Origin: an uncultured Thiohalocapsa sp.
GTDB lineage: Bacteria > Pseudomonadota > Gammaproteobacteria > Chromatiales > Chromatiaceae
NCBI RefSeq assembly: GCF_913063425.1
Contig: NZ_CAJXYK010000021.1
Coordinates: 27,327 to 91,326, forward strand
Reading direction: 5' to 3'
DNA length: 64,000 nucleotides
In this document: one piece after another, positions 19,233 through 28,671 of the stretch
How positions within the stretch are numbered: position 1 is the first letter of the stretch
How the letters are laid out: each line of letters opens with the position of its first letter
Program-made: the position numbers and the translations under genes
The notes under the pieces: model-generated
Seen by the model: only the letters and a program-made list of their open reading frames with translations
Told to the model about the DNA's origin: nothing
Database searches by the model: none

Positions 19233-20716
19233 CGGCCCTCCTCCCTTTGCAGGGTCTTCAGGAAGGCCACCGCCAGCAGCGGCAGGATGAACACGAAGGG
19301 GATGGCACCGAGCGCGATGATGCTGCGCACGACGCCGGTGTCCCCGGTCAGCATCATCGCGAGTCCGAGCGCCGCCAGGATCACGCCCCAGATGAGCTTG
19401 ATGCGCACCGGCGGGTTCTCGTTGCCGCCGGTGGAGAACATGGCCAGCACGAAGGCCGCGCTCACGACGCTGGTCACCAGGAACAGGAAGGCCGCGGCGA
19501 CGGTGAATACGCCGGTGAGCGAGCCCAGCGGCAGCGCGCTCAGCACGAAGAAGGTGGTGTTCTCCGGCTCGTTCAGTGCAGTGTCCACCACTGGCAGGTC
19601 GGTGCTCGCCGCCGCGTAGAAGCCGAGGCCGCCGAACACGCCGAACCAGAACAGCGAGAACAGACTCGGCACGAAGACCACGCCGAGCACGAACTCCCGG
19701 ATGGTCCGTCCGCGGGAGATGCGCGCGACGAACACGCCGACAAAGGGCGCCCAGGCGATCCACCAGACCATGTAGTTGAGCGTCCAGGCGTGGAACCAGT
19801 CCGCGAAGGCCTCACCGAAAAACGGGAAGGTCGCGAAGCTCTGCCGCACCAGGCTCGACAGATAGCCGCCCACCGCGTCGACGATACCGTCCATCAGTGC
19901 ATGCGTCGGCCCCACCAACAGGATGAAGATCATCAGCACGACGGCGATGGCCATGGCGATGTTGGACAACACCGCCATGCCGCGGGACAGATCCATGGTG
20001 AGCGGCAGCAGAAAGGCGATACAGAGCACCGCGAACACCGCGAGCTTCAGGGCATCGCCGCCGCCTTCCAGCCCGAGCAGGCTGGCGATGCCGCCCTGCA
20101 CCTGGAACACACCGATGGCGAGCGAGCCGGCGAGCCCGATGGCGATGGCGTAGATGGCCAGCAGGTCTGCGATCCAGGCCACCGGCCGCACCCAGCCGCC
20201 GCGGTGGAAGCTATAGCGAATGGGCGTGCCGATGATGCCGGGCTGGCCCTTGCGGTAGGCATAGTAGGCAATCACGAGCGCGGTGATGCCGTAGATGCAC
20301 CAGGCGTGCAGCGCCCAATTGAAGTTGGTCACCACCATGGCGTAGCCTGCGGCAGGCCCTTCCGGCAGCTGCTGCCGGATCAGGCTGTAGTGCGTGAGCG
20401 GCTCAGCGGCGCCATAGAACAGCAGCCCCACGCCCATACCGGCGGCGAACAGCATGGTGAGCCAGCTGACGGTGGAGAACTCCGGGCGGTCGGTGTCGGC
20501 ACCCAGGCGGATCGCGCCATAGGGCGAGACGGCGAGCCAGAGTACGAGCACCACGATCAGACTCGCCACCAGCATGATGAACCAGGCGCGACTGCTGAAC
20601 TGCTGCGCCACACCTTCCTGCGCGAAGGCGGCAAGCCCCGCCGTGTCGAGGACGCCCCACAGGGCAACCAGGGCTGTCATCGCGAGCGCGGTCAGCAGCA
20701 GTGGGTTTCTGGGCAT
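19229..20716 (-). CDS. BCCT-family betaine/choline/carnitine-type transporter
   Basis: A 495-residue inner-membrane secondary transporter with about 12 hydrophobic helices. Family signatures are FAAGMGVGLLFYGAAEPLTH near residue 90, the tryptophan-rich NYMVWWIAWAPFVGVF near residue 310, ARISRGRTIREFVLGVV, and a late SGGxE-like FSTGGNENPP. It probably imports a compatible solute such as glycine betaine with Na+ or H+, fitting a salt-adapted lifestyle (inference). Its C-terminus is short (LKTLQREEGR), without the long regulatory tail of osmosensing BetP. The stop overlaps the start of the 33-residue peptide. Confidence 0.92.
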   Translation of the reverse strand: MPRNPLLLTALAMTALVALWGVLDTAGLAAFAQEGVAQQFSSRAWFIMLVASLIVVLVLWLAVSPYGAIRLGADTDRPEFSTVSWLTMLFAAGMGVGLLFYGAAEPLTHYSLIRQQLPEGPAAGYAMVVTNFNWALHAWCIYGITALVIAYYAYRKGQPGIIGTPIRYSFHRGGWVRPVAWIADLLAIYAIAIGLAGSLAIGVFQVQGGIASLLGLEGGGDALKLAVFAVLCIAFLLPLTMDLSRGMAVLSNIAMAIAVVLMIFILLVGPTHALMDGIVDAVGGYLSSLVRQSFATFPFFGEAFADWFHAWTLNYMVWWIAWAPFVGVFVARISRGRTIREFVLGVVFVPSLFSLFWFGVFGGLGFYAAASTDLPVVDTALNEPENTTFFVLSALPLGSLTGVFTVAAAFLFLVTSVVSAAFVLAMFSTGGNENPPVRIKLIWGVILAALGLAMMLTGDTGVVRSIIALGAIPFVFILPLLAVAFLKTLQREEGR

Positions 20717-20853
20717 TCGACTTCGTTTCCTTGATGCGTTGGGAGGGCCATCCGCACAGTGGGGGGTCAGACCATCGCAGACAGCCGAATTATCTACGAA
20801 AATCCCTCCTCAAAAAGGCGGAGGTGACGCCGGATGGGGACGTCCAGCCAAAC

Positions 20854-20898
20854 TCATACTGGTCATACGGGTCACACTGGCCATAGTGGTCATACTGG
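20854..20898 (+). repeat. Five tandem copies of a TCATACTGG 9-mer
   Basis: TCATACTGG, TCATACGGG, TCACACTGG, CCATAGTGG and TCATACTGG follow each other without gaps and run into the 87-base repeat. Confidence 0.85.
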
Positions 20899-21090
20899 TT
20901 CCCAAGCTCTGCCTGGGAACCGGTCCGGAAGCTCTGCTTCCCTAGGGGGACGCGAAGCAGAGCTTCTTGGCCGCATTCATACTGGTTCCCAAGCTCTGCC
21001 TGGGAACCGGTCCGGAAGCTCTGCTTCCTTAAGGGGGAGGCACGAAGCAGAGCTTTTTGGCCGCATTCCCAAGCCGCGCTTGGGAACGAG
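20891..21090 (+). repeat. 87-base direct repeats of a GTTCCCAAGCTCTGCCTGGGAAC type
   Basis: A unit starting CATACTGGTTCCCAAG at 20891 is repeated at 20978 with a few changes. A third, partial unit (CATTCCCAAGCCGCGCTTGGG) begins near 21064. Each contains inverted parts (GTTCCCA...TGGGAAC and AAGCTCTGCTTC...GAAGCAGAGCTT). Such elements are found between genes in many bacteria and are non-coding. Confidence 0.85.
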
Positions 21091-21317
21091 AGCACCCCCC
21101 CGGCCGCACCCGTGACACCGCGCCGCAGACCGGGCAAGTTACTGGGGCCGCGTCGGCACCAGCGCGACCCTGAGCCTCGCCGGCGCCACCGCCGTCGGCG
21201 CCGACCGATGCTTGGAGCGGCTCGATCACGGCCGGTTCGAGCTGGTCGGCCTCACCCACAGAGGCGTTGTAGACCACCACCGGAGAAAGGCATGCTCACG
21301 CGGCCCGACGGCCGCGC

Positions 21318-24300
21318 TCAGCCGCTCTGCGCGGCACGGACGTTGCGCAGCTCCTCCAACAGCCGGGCGGCCTTGTCGCGGTCGGCAAAGCCGGCGTGGG
21401 CGGTCTGCAGCAGCCGCGTCAGCTGGGCCATGGCCTCGTCGGTGCGCCCGAGGCCCTTCAGGGCCACGGCGATGTGATAGCTGATGCCTGGGTCGCCGGC
21501 GGCACGGGTCTGGGCGTCGCGCAGGTATTTGAGCCCTTCGGCGAACTCGCCCCGGCTCACCAGCACCCAGCCCAGGGTATCACCGGTCTCCGCGGCATTG
21601 GGCATCAGCTCATGGGCGCGGCGCGCGTAGGGCAGCGCCCGCGGGTCGCCGAGCTCGTTGTAGATCACGGCGAGGTTGTTCAGCAGCATCGGATTGTCCG
21701 GTGCCTGCGCCAGCGCCTGCTCGAACAGCGCCAGTGCGCGCTGATGATCCCCCAGCGCGTAGTAACCTTCCGCAAGCGTCTGCGTGACCACACCGTCGCC
21801 TGGGTTGGCGTCGTGCCAGGCCTGGAGAAACTCCACCCCGGCGGTCATGCCCTCGCCGTCGCGCTTGGCCTCATAGGCGCGCAGCGCCAGCAGCGGGGAC
21901 GCAGTCCGATCCAACGCCCGCGAGAAGGCCTCGAAGGCGGCGATATGCTCCCCCCGGGCGCTCAAGACGAGTCCGGTGAGATGGTCGGCATAGGGCCGCT
22001 CGGGATAGTCCAGTCGCAGCACCCGCGCCAACTCCAGCGCCTCGTCGGTGCGCCCGTGCTCGATGAGCAGCTCGCCGAAGCGCAGCCGCGCGGGCAGGTA
22101 ATCCGGCTCCCCCTCCGTGGCCTTCTGCAAGGACCACAGGGCGCCCTCGATGTCGCCCGCGTCACGCTGCAGCAGGGCGACCTTCAGCAGGCGGCGCGCA
22201 TCGTACCCCGCCAGGCTGGAGCCCCGGCGCAGCACCACCTGCGCCGTCGCCCGGCGCCCGCTGGCGATGTAGGCGCGGCTCAGAGTTGCCAAGAGATCGG
22301 CATCGTCCGGGTTGTCGCTGCGCACCTCGACGCTCTCGGCCACGCGCACCGCCTTATCCGGCTCGCGCATGCGCAGCAGCAGCTCCGTCTGGTAGATGGC
22401 CACGCGCACCGCGGCCGGGTCGGCTGCAAGCGCGCGCTCCGCAAGCCGCAGCGCCTGCCCGAGATCGCCCTCGGCCTCGTGGGAGCGCGCCAGCAGCATC
22501 AGCGCATTGACCTCCTCGGGCTCGGTGTCGAGCACCCGCTGGAGGTGGCCGCGGGCCAGCTCGACATCGCCCGCACGCAGCAGCAGCTCAGCGAGGTTGG
22601 TGCGCGCCGGATGAAAGGCCGGGTCGATGGCCAGGGCCAGCTCGAAGGCCCAGCGCGCCGTGTCCATGTCCCCCTTGGCGAAGGCGGCGGCACCCAGCAG
22701 ATTCACGTAGGACAGATTGTCCGGCACCCGCAGCAACAGTTTGCGCGCACCCGCCAGGGCGGCCTCGTTGTCGCGCTCCTGAAGCAGCATGACGATGAGG
22801 GTCGCGCCGGCGTTGCTCAGCTCCGGGCGGGTGTTGAAGACCTGCGAGAGCTCGTCGATGGCGTCGTCCCGGCGGCCGAGGCCGAACTCGTTCACCGCCT
22901 GCTGGGTGCGCAGCATGATGTCCCCTTTGCGCTGCTCCTGCGCGGTGCGCAGCAGTTGGGCCGCTTGCAGGTGCTGGCCCGTCTTCATGTACGCCTCGGC
23001 GAGCAACGACAGCGCCGGGACATTGCCGGGGGTACGCTCCACCGCCGACTCCAGCAGGCGAATGGCACGCTCCGGCTCGCCCCGCTGCTCCAGTGCGATG
23101 CGCGCCAGGAGCACCCGCGGGCCGGTGGCGCCGCCGTCCTCCGCGAGGTAAATGCTGAGATAGTCCTCGGCCTGCTCCCACTGCTTGAGCGTGAAGGCGA
23201 TGATGCCCGCCAGCAGCAGCGTCGGCCGATGCCCTTCGATCAGCTCGCGCGGGAAGCGGGCGATGAGGTTGGAGCCGGCCTGCAGCGCCTCCTCCGCGGC
23301 CTGCTCGTTGCCGAGCTTGGTCTGCACGACCGCCTTCAGGTAGTGGCTGCGGGGGTCGTTGGGATAGATCTCCTGCACCTCGCTCGCCACAGCATCCGCC
23401 TCGCTCAGGCGGCCCAGGCGCAGCATCAGGTTCACCCGCCCCGTCTGGGCCGGCAGATACGCGGGCAGCAGCTCCGCCGCCTCGGTCAGGTCCGAGAGCG
23501 CGCCGCTGTAGTCACCCATGCTCTCGGCGAGCACCCCCTTGAGGTACCAGGCGCGGGGCGACGTGGGGGCCACCGCCACCGCCTCGCGGGCCAGGGCCAT
23601 GGCCTTCTCCAGCTCGCCCTGGAGCAGCATGACGTGGACGCGGCCCAGGATGGCCGCCGCCGAGCGCGGATTCAGCTCCCAGGCCTGGGTGAAGGAGCGC
23701 TGGGCGTCGAAGTACTGCTCCAGCGCGAGGTGTGCTTCGCCGCGCAGGGCCAGCAGCTCGGCATCCTCTTCCGGTGCCGTACCGACGGGAAAGAGCTCGT
23801 CCAGCAACTGCTGGGGCCGGCCCTGCATGAGATAGGCTCGGGCCAGGGAGTTCTGGATGAGCGAGCGATGGGCGCCCAGACCGTCTGCGATGAGGAGCTG
23901 CTTCTCCGCCTGCTCGCCCTGCCCCATGTCCAGGTAGATGCGCCCGAGCAGCAGGTGCGCCGGCAGCAGCAGGGGGTCTTCCCTGAGTGAGTTCTTGAGG
24001 AAGATGTAAGCGGAGCGCACGTCGCCCTTGTTGTGCGCGATGAGGGCCTTCTCATAGAACTCCGCCGCGGCCTCCGCGCCCTCCGCCTCGCCCAGCAGCG
24101 GTTCCTGCTGCTGCGCGCCTGCGCTGCCCGCGAACAGGCTGAGCAGCAGCGTGAGCACAGCCACGCGCAGCCCCCAGCCGCTGCCCGCCGGATGCCGGCC
24201 GCGCGGACCGGCGCCGGCCACATTGCCCGCGGAGGCCCCGGGTATCGACGCCGCGCCGTAACCGGCAGCGCAGCAGGGTCGGCTGCGATGGGCGAGCTTG

Positions 24301-24335
24301 GGCTGCTCCCGGAGGGGCCGGATGGACTCGATCAT
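21318..24335 (-). CDS. Large TPR-repeat protein, PrsT-like
   Basis: About 1005 residues. After an N-terminal extension and a signal-type helix (RVAVLTLLLSLFAGSAGA) the protein is a continuous array of roughly two dozen tetratricopeptide repeats, for example YEKALIAHNKGDVRSAYIFL, TNLAELLLRAGDVELARGHL and LLNNLAVIYNELGDPRALPY. Size, export and repeat pattern resemble the PrsT TPR protein of PEP-CTERM/exosortase systems. Most PrsT are lipoproteins, and no lipobox cysteine is seen here. The ATG at 24333-24335 is chosen; a GTG closer to the signal helix is possible. Two tailed surface proteins in this window (5.3 and 14.5 kb) could be clients. Confidence 0.75.
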   Translation of the reverse strand: MIESIRPLREQPKLAHRSRPCCAAGYGAASIPGASAGNVAGAGPRGRHPAGSGWGLRVAVLTLLLSLFAGSAGAQQQEPLLGEAEGAEAAAEFYEKALIAHNKGDVRSAYIFLKNSLREDPLLLPAHLLLGRIYLDMGQGEQAEKQLLIADGLGAHRSLIQNSLARAYLMQGRPQQLLDELFPVGTAPEEDAELLALRGEAHLALEQYFDAQRSFTQAWELNPRSAAAILGRVHVMLLQGELEKAMALAREAVAVAPTSPRAWYLKGVLAESMGDYSGALSDLTEAAELLPAYLPAQTGRVNLMLRLGRLSEADAVASEVQEIYPNDPRSHYLKAVVQTKLGNEQAAEEALQAGSNLIARFPRELIEGHRPTLLLAGIIAFTLKQWEQAEDYLSIYLAEDGGATGPRVLLARIALEQRGEPERAIRLLESAVERTPGNVPALSLLAEAYMKTGQHLQAAQLLRTAQEQRKGDIMLRTQQAVNEFGLGRRDDAIDELSQVFNTRPELSNAGATLIVMLLQERDNEAALAGARKLLLRVPDNLSYVNLLGAAAFAKGDMDTARWAFELALAIDPAFHPARTNLAELLLRAGDVELARGHLQRVLDTEPEEVNALMLLARSHEAEGDLGQALRLAERALAADPAAVRVAIYQTELLLRMREPDKAVRVAESVEVRSDNPDDADLLATLSRAYIASGRRATAQVVLRRGSSLAGYDARRLLKVALLQRDAGDIEGALWSLQKATEGEPDYLPARLRFGELLIEHGRTDEALELARVLRLDYPERPYADHLTGLVLSARGEHIAAFEAFSRALDRTASPLLALRAYEAKRDGEGMTAGVEFLQAWHDANPGDGVVTQTLAEGYYALGDHQRALALFEQALAQAPDNPMLLNNLAVIYNELGDPRALPYARRAHELMPNAAETGDTLGWVLVSRGEFAEGLKYLRDAQTRAAGDPGISYHIAVALKGLGRTDEAMAQLTRLLQTAHAGFADRDKAARLLEELRNVRAAQSG

Positions 24336-24509
24336 GATTCCCCGTGAGCCGGATCGGCTCCAAGACGGCGGCCAGCATGTGCGCCGCGTGAACCTGCGAC
24401 AAGCCGTACACGCGCAGCGCACGATGCGCGCACCGGCTACGGCGATGGATGGCCGGATTATAGGCGAGCCGCGGGCGTGAATGTTCCGACGCGCCGGCAA
24501 CATGCGTGC

Positions 24510-25289
24510 TCAGACATCGATCCAGCCGCTGCCTTGATCCTGATCCGCAACGCCCGGCTCCAGATCGCTGCACACCGCACGCACCGCTGCCAAGGCCAGG
24601 TCGGGCCGATTGTTCTGTTGGCTCAGGTGCGAGAGCAGCACCCTGCGCAGACCAGGATGCAGAACCCGGTCCAAGAGGACCGCCGCCTGGGCATTGCTGA
24701 GATGGCCGAAAGCGCCGCCGACGCGCCGCTGGAGACTCGGCGGATAGGGGCCAAGCCGCAGCAGCTCCGGGTCGTGGTTGGCCTCCAGCATCAGGGCGTC
24801 GCATTCGCGCAGGGCATCGCACATGCGCGGCGTCACGGTGCCCGCGTCCGTCAGCACGCCGAAGCGGCGCCCATCGCCCTCGAAGACGAACTGACAGGGC
24901 TCGCGCGCATCATGCGGCACCGGAATCGGCCGCAGCGCCAGCGCCCCGATGCGCAGGCGCCGGGCATGGCTCGGAAAGAGCCGCAGACGCGGCAGCGTGT
25001 CCGCGCCCGCGCGCTTGGCCGCCCCCTTGCAGGCGGCCTTCCAGGTGCCGGGTGACGCCCAGACTTCCAGCCCATAGCGCGCCGCGAGTCGCGGCACACC
25101 GGCCACGTGGTCGCCGTGCTCGTGGGTGACGACGACCGCGCTCAGCTCGCTCGGGTGGACATCCACCGCAGCGAGCCTCTGCTCCAGCTCCCGCAGCGGA
25201 AAGCCGCAGTCCAGCAGCACCCTGGTGCCATCGCATTCGATGAGTGTCGCATTGCCCCGGCTGCCGCTGCCGAGCACCGCGAAGCGCAT
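24510..25289 (-). CDS. MBL-fold metallo-hydrolase (YycJ/WalJ-like)
   Basis: A 259-residue metallo-beta-lactamase-fold hydrolase. The start RFAVLGSGSRGNATLIE and the metal motif VVVTHEHGDHVAG near residue 57 are typical of the YycJ/WalJ subgroup, which is often annotated as a DNA-associated nuclease or phosphodiesterase. Later metal ligands are suggested by VPHDAREP, DAGTV, LEANHD and the terminal LLSHLSQQN. It follows bamC by 65 bases in the dapA-bamC direction and is likely cotranscribed. Confidence 0.9.
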   Translation of the reverse strand: MRFAVLGSGSRGNATLIECDGTRVLLDCGFPLRELEQRLAAVDVHPSELSAVVVTHEHGDHVAGVPRLAARYGLEVWASPGTWKAACKGAAKRAGADTLPRLRLFPSHARRLRIGALALRPIPVPHDAREPCQFVFEGDGRRFGVLTDAGTVTPRMCDALRECDALMLEANHDPELLRLGPYPPSLQRRVGGAFGHLSNAQAAVLLDRVLHPGLRRVLLSHLSQQNNRPDLALAAVRAVCSDLEPGVADQDQGSGWIDV

Positions 25290-25354
25290 CTGCCCGCCCC
25301 AGTGTGCGCCTGCTGGATCGGGCTTGCGCCCGGGAATCTGCGGCCTAACTGCGC

Positions 25355-26527
25355 CTAGCGCAGCTCGTCCTGAAGCAGGCTCAGGATACGCTCGCCGGTG
25401 CCGCTGGTGGTGGGCCGACCGTCGGCGTCGAGCACCCGCACCCGGGTTTCATCCGCGCCGGCATCGAGACGGACCTGATACTGCTCCACGCCGCTGTCCT
25501 CGTTGCCGCGCCAGAAGGCCATACGATCGACGATGCCCCGCCTGCGGCCGGCATCCCGACCCGGGTCGTCGTAGCGGACGTAGAAGACACCCTCGCTGCG
25601 GTTGCGGTCCGCCACCGCGAAGCCGCTGCGGTCCAGCGCCAGACCCGTCCGGCGCCAGGCCTGACGGTACTCGCCGGGGATCACCAGCTCGGCGTTGTCA
25701 CCGCTGCCCACCAGGCGCGCGCCGGCACCCGCCGCCGCGGCCGTACCCGCACCCGCGGGCACGGCGCTGCCGCCGCTTGCGAGCATGCGACCGGCGTCTC
25801 GATCCGACACACCCAGATAGAGCATCAGCCGGCGCAGCATGATGGCCTCTTTGTCAGGGTCGTTGCCGGCCGGCTCCCAGACCGTGGTCGCGCCCTCGCC
25901 GACAGTGTTGCGCACCAGCCGCTCTTCCATGCCGGTGTGGCTGAGGTAGACCTCGGTGGAGTCGCGGGTCGGCCCGGCGTCGATGCGCACGCGGTACTGG
26001 TCGCGGGTGGACGTGGAGTAGAGACCGTCCAGCACCTTGCGGACCTGTCGGGTGATGAAGTCCTGGCGGACCTCGGCGCGGTTCTCCAGCCAGTCCGTCC
26101 TCATGACGCCGGTAGCCGGGTTCTGCTCCACCAGCAGGATGCCCTGCTGGCGCCAGAAGTCCACCACCTCGGACCACACGGCGTCGGGCGGTGCGTCGAT
26201 GTCGAGCCAGCGGCGGTCGCCGGAGCGGCGCAGCGACACGCCCTCCACCTCCGGCAGCACGTCACCGCTTTGGGCGATGCGGGTGCGCGCAGCGCGCTCG
26301 CCCGCGTAGCTGGAGTAGGTGGCGGTGCCGGTGACGCCGGGGATGTCCAGCGCGTCGTCGAAGGTGGCGCCGGCAAGGTCCGGGGGCAGCTCCAGATTCT
26401 CGGATGCCTCGCGCTGCTGCTTGTACTGCAGGGAGCGGTCCGGCAGCACCTGCTCCATGGTGCCGCCGCAGCCGCCGAGCAGCAGCACGGCAGCAACGGC
26501 CAGCGATGGAATGATGGGCTTGGTCAT
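25355..26527 (-). CDS. bamC: Outer-membrane assembly lipoprotein BamC (NlpB)
   Basis: Lipoprotein subunit of the BAM complex that inserts beta-barrel proteins into the outer membrane. The 390-residue precursor has the lipobox LLLGGC near residue 20, the unstructured lasso region with LPDRSLQYKQQREAS and LELPPDL, and two helix-grip-like domains (LDIDAPPDAVWSEVVDFWRQ; the second from about residue 290). The ATG at 26525-26527 gives a proper signal peptide; the frame extends upstream into dapA without support. The dapA-bamC order is conserved in Gammaproteobacteria. Confidence 0.92.
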   Translation of the reverse strand: MTKPIIPSLAVAAVLLLGGCGGTMEQVLPDRSLQYKQQREASENLELPPDLAGATFDDALDIPGVTGTATYSSYAGERAARTRIAQSGDVLPEVEGVSLRRSGDRRWLDIDAPPDAVWSEVVDFWRQQGILLVEQNPATGVMRTDWLENRAEVRQDFITRQVRKVLDGLYSTSTRDQYRVRIDAGPTRDSTEVYLSHTGMEERLVRNTVGEGATTVWEPAGNDPDKEAIMLRRLMLYLGVSDRDAGRMLASGGSAVPAGAGTAAAAGAGARLVGSGDNAELVIPGEYRQAWRRTGLALDRSGFAVADRNRSEGVFYVRYDDPGRDAGRRRGIVDRMAFWRGNEDSGVEQYQVRLDAGADETRVRVLDADGRPTTSGTGERILSLLQDELR

Positions 26528-26844
26528 GGCTGCTGTAATACTGGGTTGACCCGCTCGGCTGCCGGGAAGCGGCGGCCCGGACGTGGCGGCTGAAGCGCGG
26601 CGGCGGAGCGCCCGTTGCTGTCCGGGGCTGCGGCTTTCCGAGGTGTCGCTGCCCGGGGCACGGCTGAGTGGCGTTCGGCTGACTGGGATACGGCTTGAAG
26701 GCGCCGGGTGACAGGGGGACGGCGCCCGACATGAGACATCGGCACCAGTTGGGGCAGCAGTTGGGGCAGCAGTTGGGGCAGCCATGGGCTCAGCGCTGGC
26801 GGAAGCCTGAGCGGCAGCCACAGATCCTCGCGCAGCCCGCATCA
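26528..26844. other. dapA-bamC spacer with three 12-nt tandem repeats
   Basis: This 317-base spacer contains CAGTTGGGGCAG three times in a row at 26746-26781, just past the dapA stop. No gene or clear terminator was found in the rest. Confidence 0.7.
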
Positions 26845-27723
26845 TCAGACGGCGCCGACCTGCTGCATGGCGGCGCGCACCGCGGGCTGATGCTCGGCGC
26901 TGAGCCAGGTGAGCGGCAGGCGAATACCGCGCTGCGCCAGGCCCATCTCCGCCATCGCCCACTTCACCGGAATGGGATTCGACTCCGTGAACAGCGCCCG
27001 ATGCAGCCCGTCCAGGCGGGCATTCAGGGCCAGCGCGGTGTCGCGCTCGCCGCTCAGGGACGCCTCGCACATCTGTTGCATCAACGCCGGTGCCACGTTG
27101 CTGGTGACGGAGATCACGCCGTCGCCGCCGCGCAGCATGAACTCGCAGCCCGTGCCGTCATCGCCGCTGTACAGGGCGAAGTCCGGGCCGCAGAGCTCCC
27201 GCAGACGCGGCACGCGCGTGAGGTCGCCGGTGGCGTCCTTGAGGCCGACGATGTTCTCCGCCCGGGCCAGCTCGGCGGTGGTCTCCGGCAGCAGGTCACA
27301 GGCGGTGCGGCCCGGCACGTTGTAGAGGATCTGCGGCATGGCGACGGCATCCGCCACGGCGCGGTGGTGGGCAATGAGCCCCGCCTGGGTCGGCTTGTTG
27401 TAATAGGGCGTCACCAGCAGGGCCGCGTCCGCGCCCGCCTGCTCGGCACACCGGGTGAGCCGGATGGCCTCGGCGGTTGCATTGGCGCCCGTGCCGGCGA
27501 TCACCGGAATCCGGCCGCCGGCGAGCGCCACGCAGCGCGCAATGACGGCGCAGTGCTCATCCTCGTCCAGTGTCGCCGACTCGCCCGTGGTGCCCACCGC
27601 GACGATGCCCGCGGTGCCGGAGGCCACGTGAAACTCGATCAGACGCGCCAAAGCGGCGTCGTCTACGGCGCCTGCGGCGTCCATCGGCGTGATGAGCGCA
27701 ACGATGCTCCCGCGCAGAAACAT
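26845..27723 (-). CDS. dapA: 4-hydroxy-tetrahydrodipicolinate synthase
   Basis: Condenses pyruvate with aspartate semialdehyde, the first committed step of lysine and diaminopimelate synthesis. The 292-residue protein has [10 protein letters not shown] at the start, [15 protein letters not shown] near residue 44, [12 protein letters not shown], the catalytic tyrosine in [12 protein letters not shown] near residue 135 and the Schiff-base lysine in [10 protein letters not shown] near residue 163. It is divergent from gcvR across 218 bases, the same arrangement as in enterobacteria. Confidence 0.98.
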   Translation of the reverse strand: MFLRGSIVALITPMDAAGAVDDAALARLIEFHVASGTAGIVAVGTTGESATLDEDEHCAVIARCVALAGGRIPVIAGTGANATAEAIRLTRCAEQAGADAALLVTPYYNKPTQAGLIAHHRAVADAVAMPQILYNVPGRTACDLLPETTAELARAENIVGLKDATGDLTRVPRLRELCGPDFALYSGDDGTGCEFMLRGGDGVISVTSNVAPALMQQMCEASLSGERDTALALNARLDGLHRALFTESNPIPVKWAMAEMGLAQRGIRLPLTWLSAEHQPAVRAAMQQVGAV

Positions 27724-27859
27724 AGGTGCCCAGTGGGTCGGTCGATAATCCGCGGATACTAGCGCGCGCGCCGGCGGCGAGACAAGGCGTCGGCGCAGAG
27801 GCGGCCATGGTCACGCTGGCGTCACGGCGGCGGGCCCCCCCGCGACCCCGGCGCCTCCC

Positions 27860-27887
27860 TTGGCCACGCAAAACGCCATGCTATACA
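27860..27887 (+). promoter_or_regulatory. Candidate sigma-70 promoter of gcvR
   Basis: TTGGCC at 27860 and TATACA at 27882 are separated by 16 bases, about 55 bases before the gcvR ATG, which is itself preceded by CAGGAAACC. Confidence 0.45.
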
Positions 27888-27941
27888 CTGCCGCCGAGAC
27901 GTTGATTGCCGTGCCGATGCGCGATGTGAATTCAGGAAACC

Positions 27942-28481
27942 ATGAGTACCCATAAGACCTTCCTCGTGATCTCCGCCCTGGGCGAGGACCATCCGGGCCT
28001 GGTCAACGACCTGTCGCGGACCATCCTCGAGCATGGCTGCAACATTGAAGACAGCCGCATGACCGTGCTGGGCGGCGAGTTCGCGGCCATCCTGCTGGTG
28101 GAAGGCAAGTGGAACACCCTGGCCAAGGTCGAGAACGCCCTGCCCGAGCTGGAGCGCTCTCTGGGCATGACCATCACCTGCAAGCGCACCGGCGAGCGCG
28201 AGCGCAGCACCGACAAGGTGCCTTATGCCGTGGACGTCATCGCCATGGACCATCCGGGGATTGTCAACAACCTGGCGGGATTCTTCGCTGAGCGGCAGAT
28301 CAACATCGAGGACATGGCCACCAACACCTATGCCGCCGCGCACACGGGCACGCCCATGTTCGCGGTGCACATGACCGTCGGCATCCCGGCCTCGACCCAT
28401 ATCGCAACCCTGCGCGAAGAGTTCATGGACTACTGCGACGGGCTCAATCTCGACGCGGTGCTGGAGCCGCTCAAGTCCTGA
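27942..28481 (+). CDS. gcvR: Glycine cleavage system regulatory protein GcvR-like (two ACT domains)
   Basis: A 179-residue protein with two ACT domains: residues 5-85 (LVISALGEDHPGLVNDLSRT, NIEDSRMTVLGGEFA) and 92-175 (VDVIAMDHPGIVNNLAGFF, INIEDMATNTYAA). In E. coli GcvR binds GcvA and represses the glycine cleavage genes when glycine is low. It sits between dapA and bcp, as in enterobacteria. No GcvA is in the window, so the exact target is inferred. Confidence 0.92.
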   Translation: MSTHKTFLVISALGEDHPGLVNDLSRTILEHGCNIEDSRMTVLGGEFAAILLVEGKWNTLAKVENALPELERSLGMTITCKRTGERERSTDKVPYAVDVIAMDHPGIVNNLAGFFAERQINIEDMATNTYAAAHTGTPMFAVHMTVGIPASTHIATLREEFMDYCDGLNLDAVLEPLKS

Positions 28482-28671
28482 CGCCGGGGAGCAGCCGTCG
28501 CGTCCACGCCCCGGGGATCGCACTCCGCCGGCCGCGGCGCCGGTTGCGCGCAGCAACCGGCTGGCAAGGCTTTTTCTTCCGCCGACGGGCCGCCCATGCG
28601 AGCATTCCGGCCCCAGGGCACCCACATTGGACGGCCCGACCCGAGCGATCCAAGCAAGAGGAACCCCAACC

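Larger units (their letters stand above)
20717..21317. other. Repeat-filled spacer
   Basis: About 600 bases between BCCT and the TPR gene. It holds the 9-nt tandem repeat and two 87-base copies described separately. The section 21140-21280 has coding-like codons on the plus strand (GRFELVGLTHRGVVDHHR) but no start, which may be a gene remnant of unknown identity. Nothing else is recognised. Confidence 0.5.

Noticed and set aside
20834..21115. Open frame reading GHTGHTGHSGHTG and SQALPGNRSGSS repeats
   Set aside because: It is a translation of the 9-nt and 87-nt non-coding repeats, with no ribosome site.
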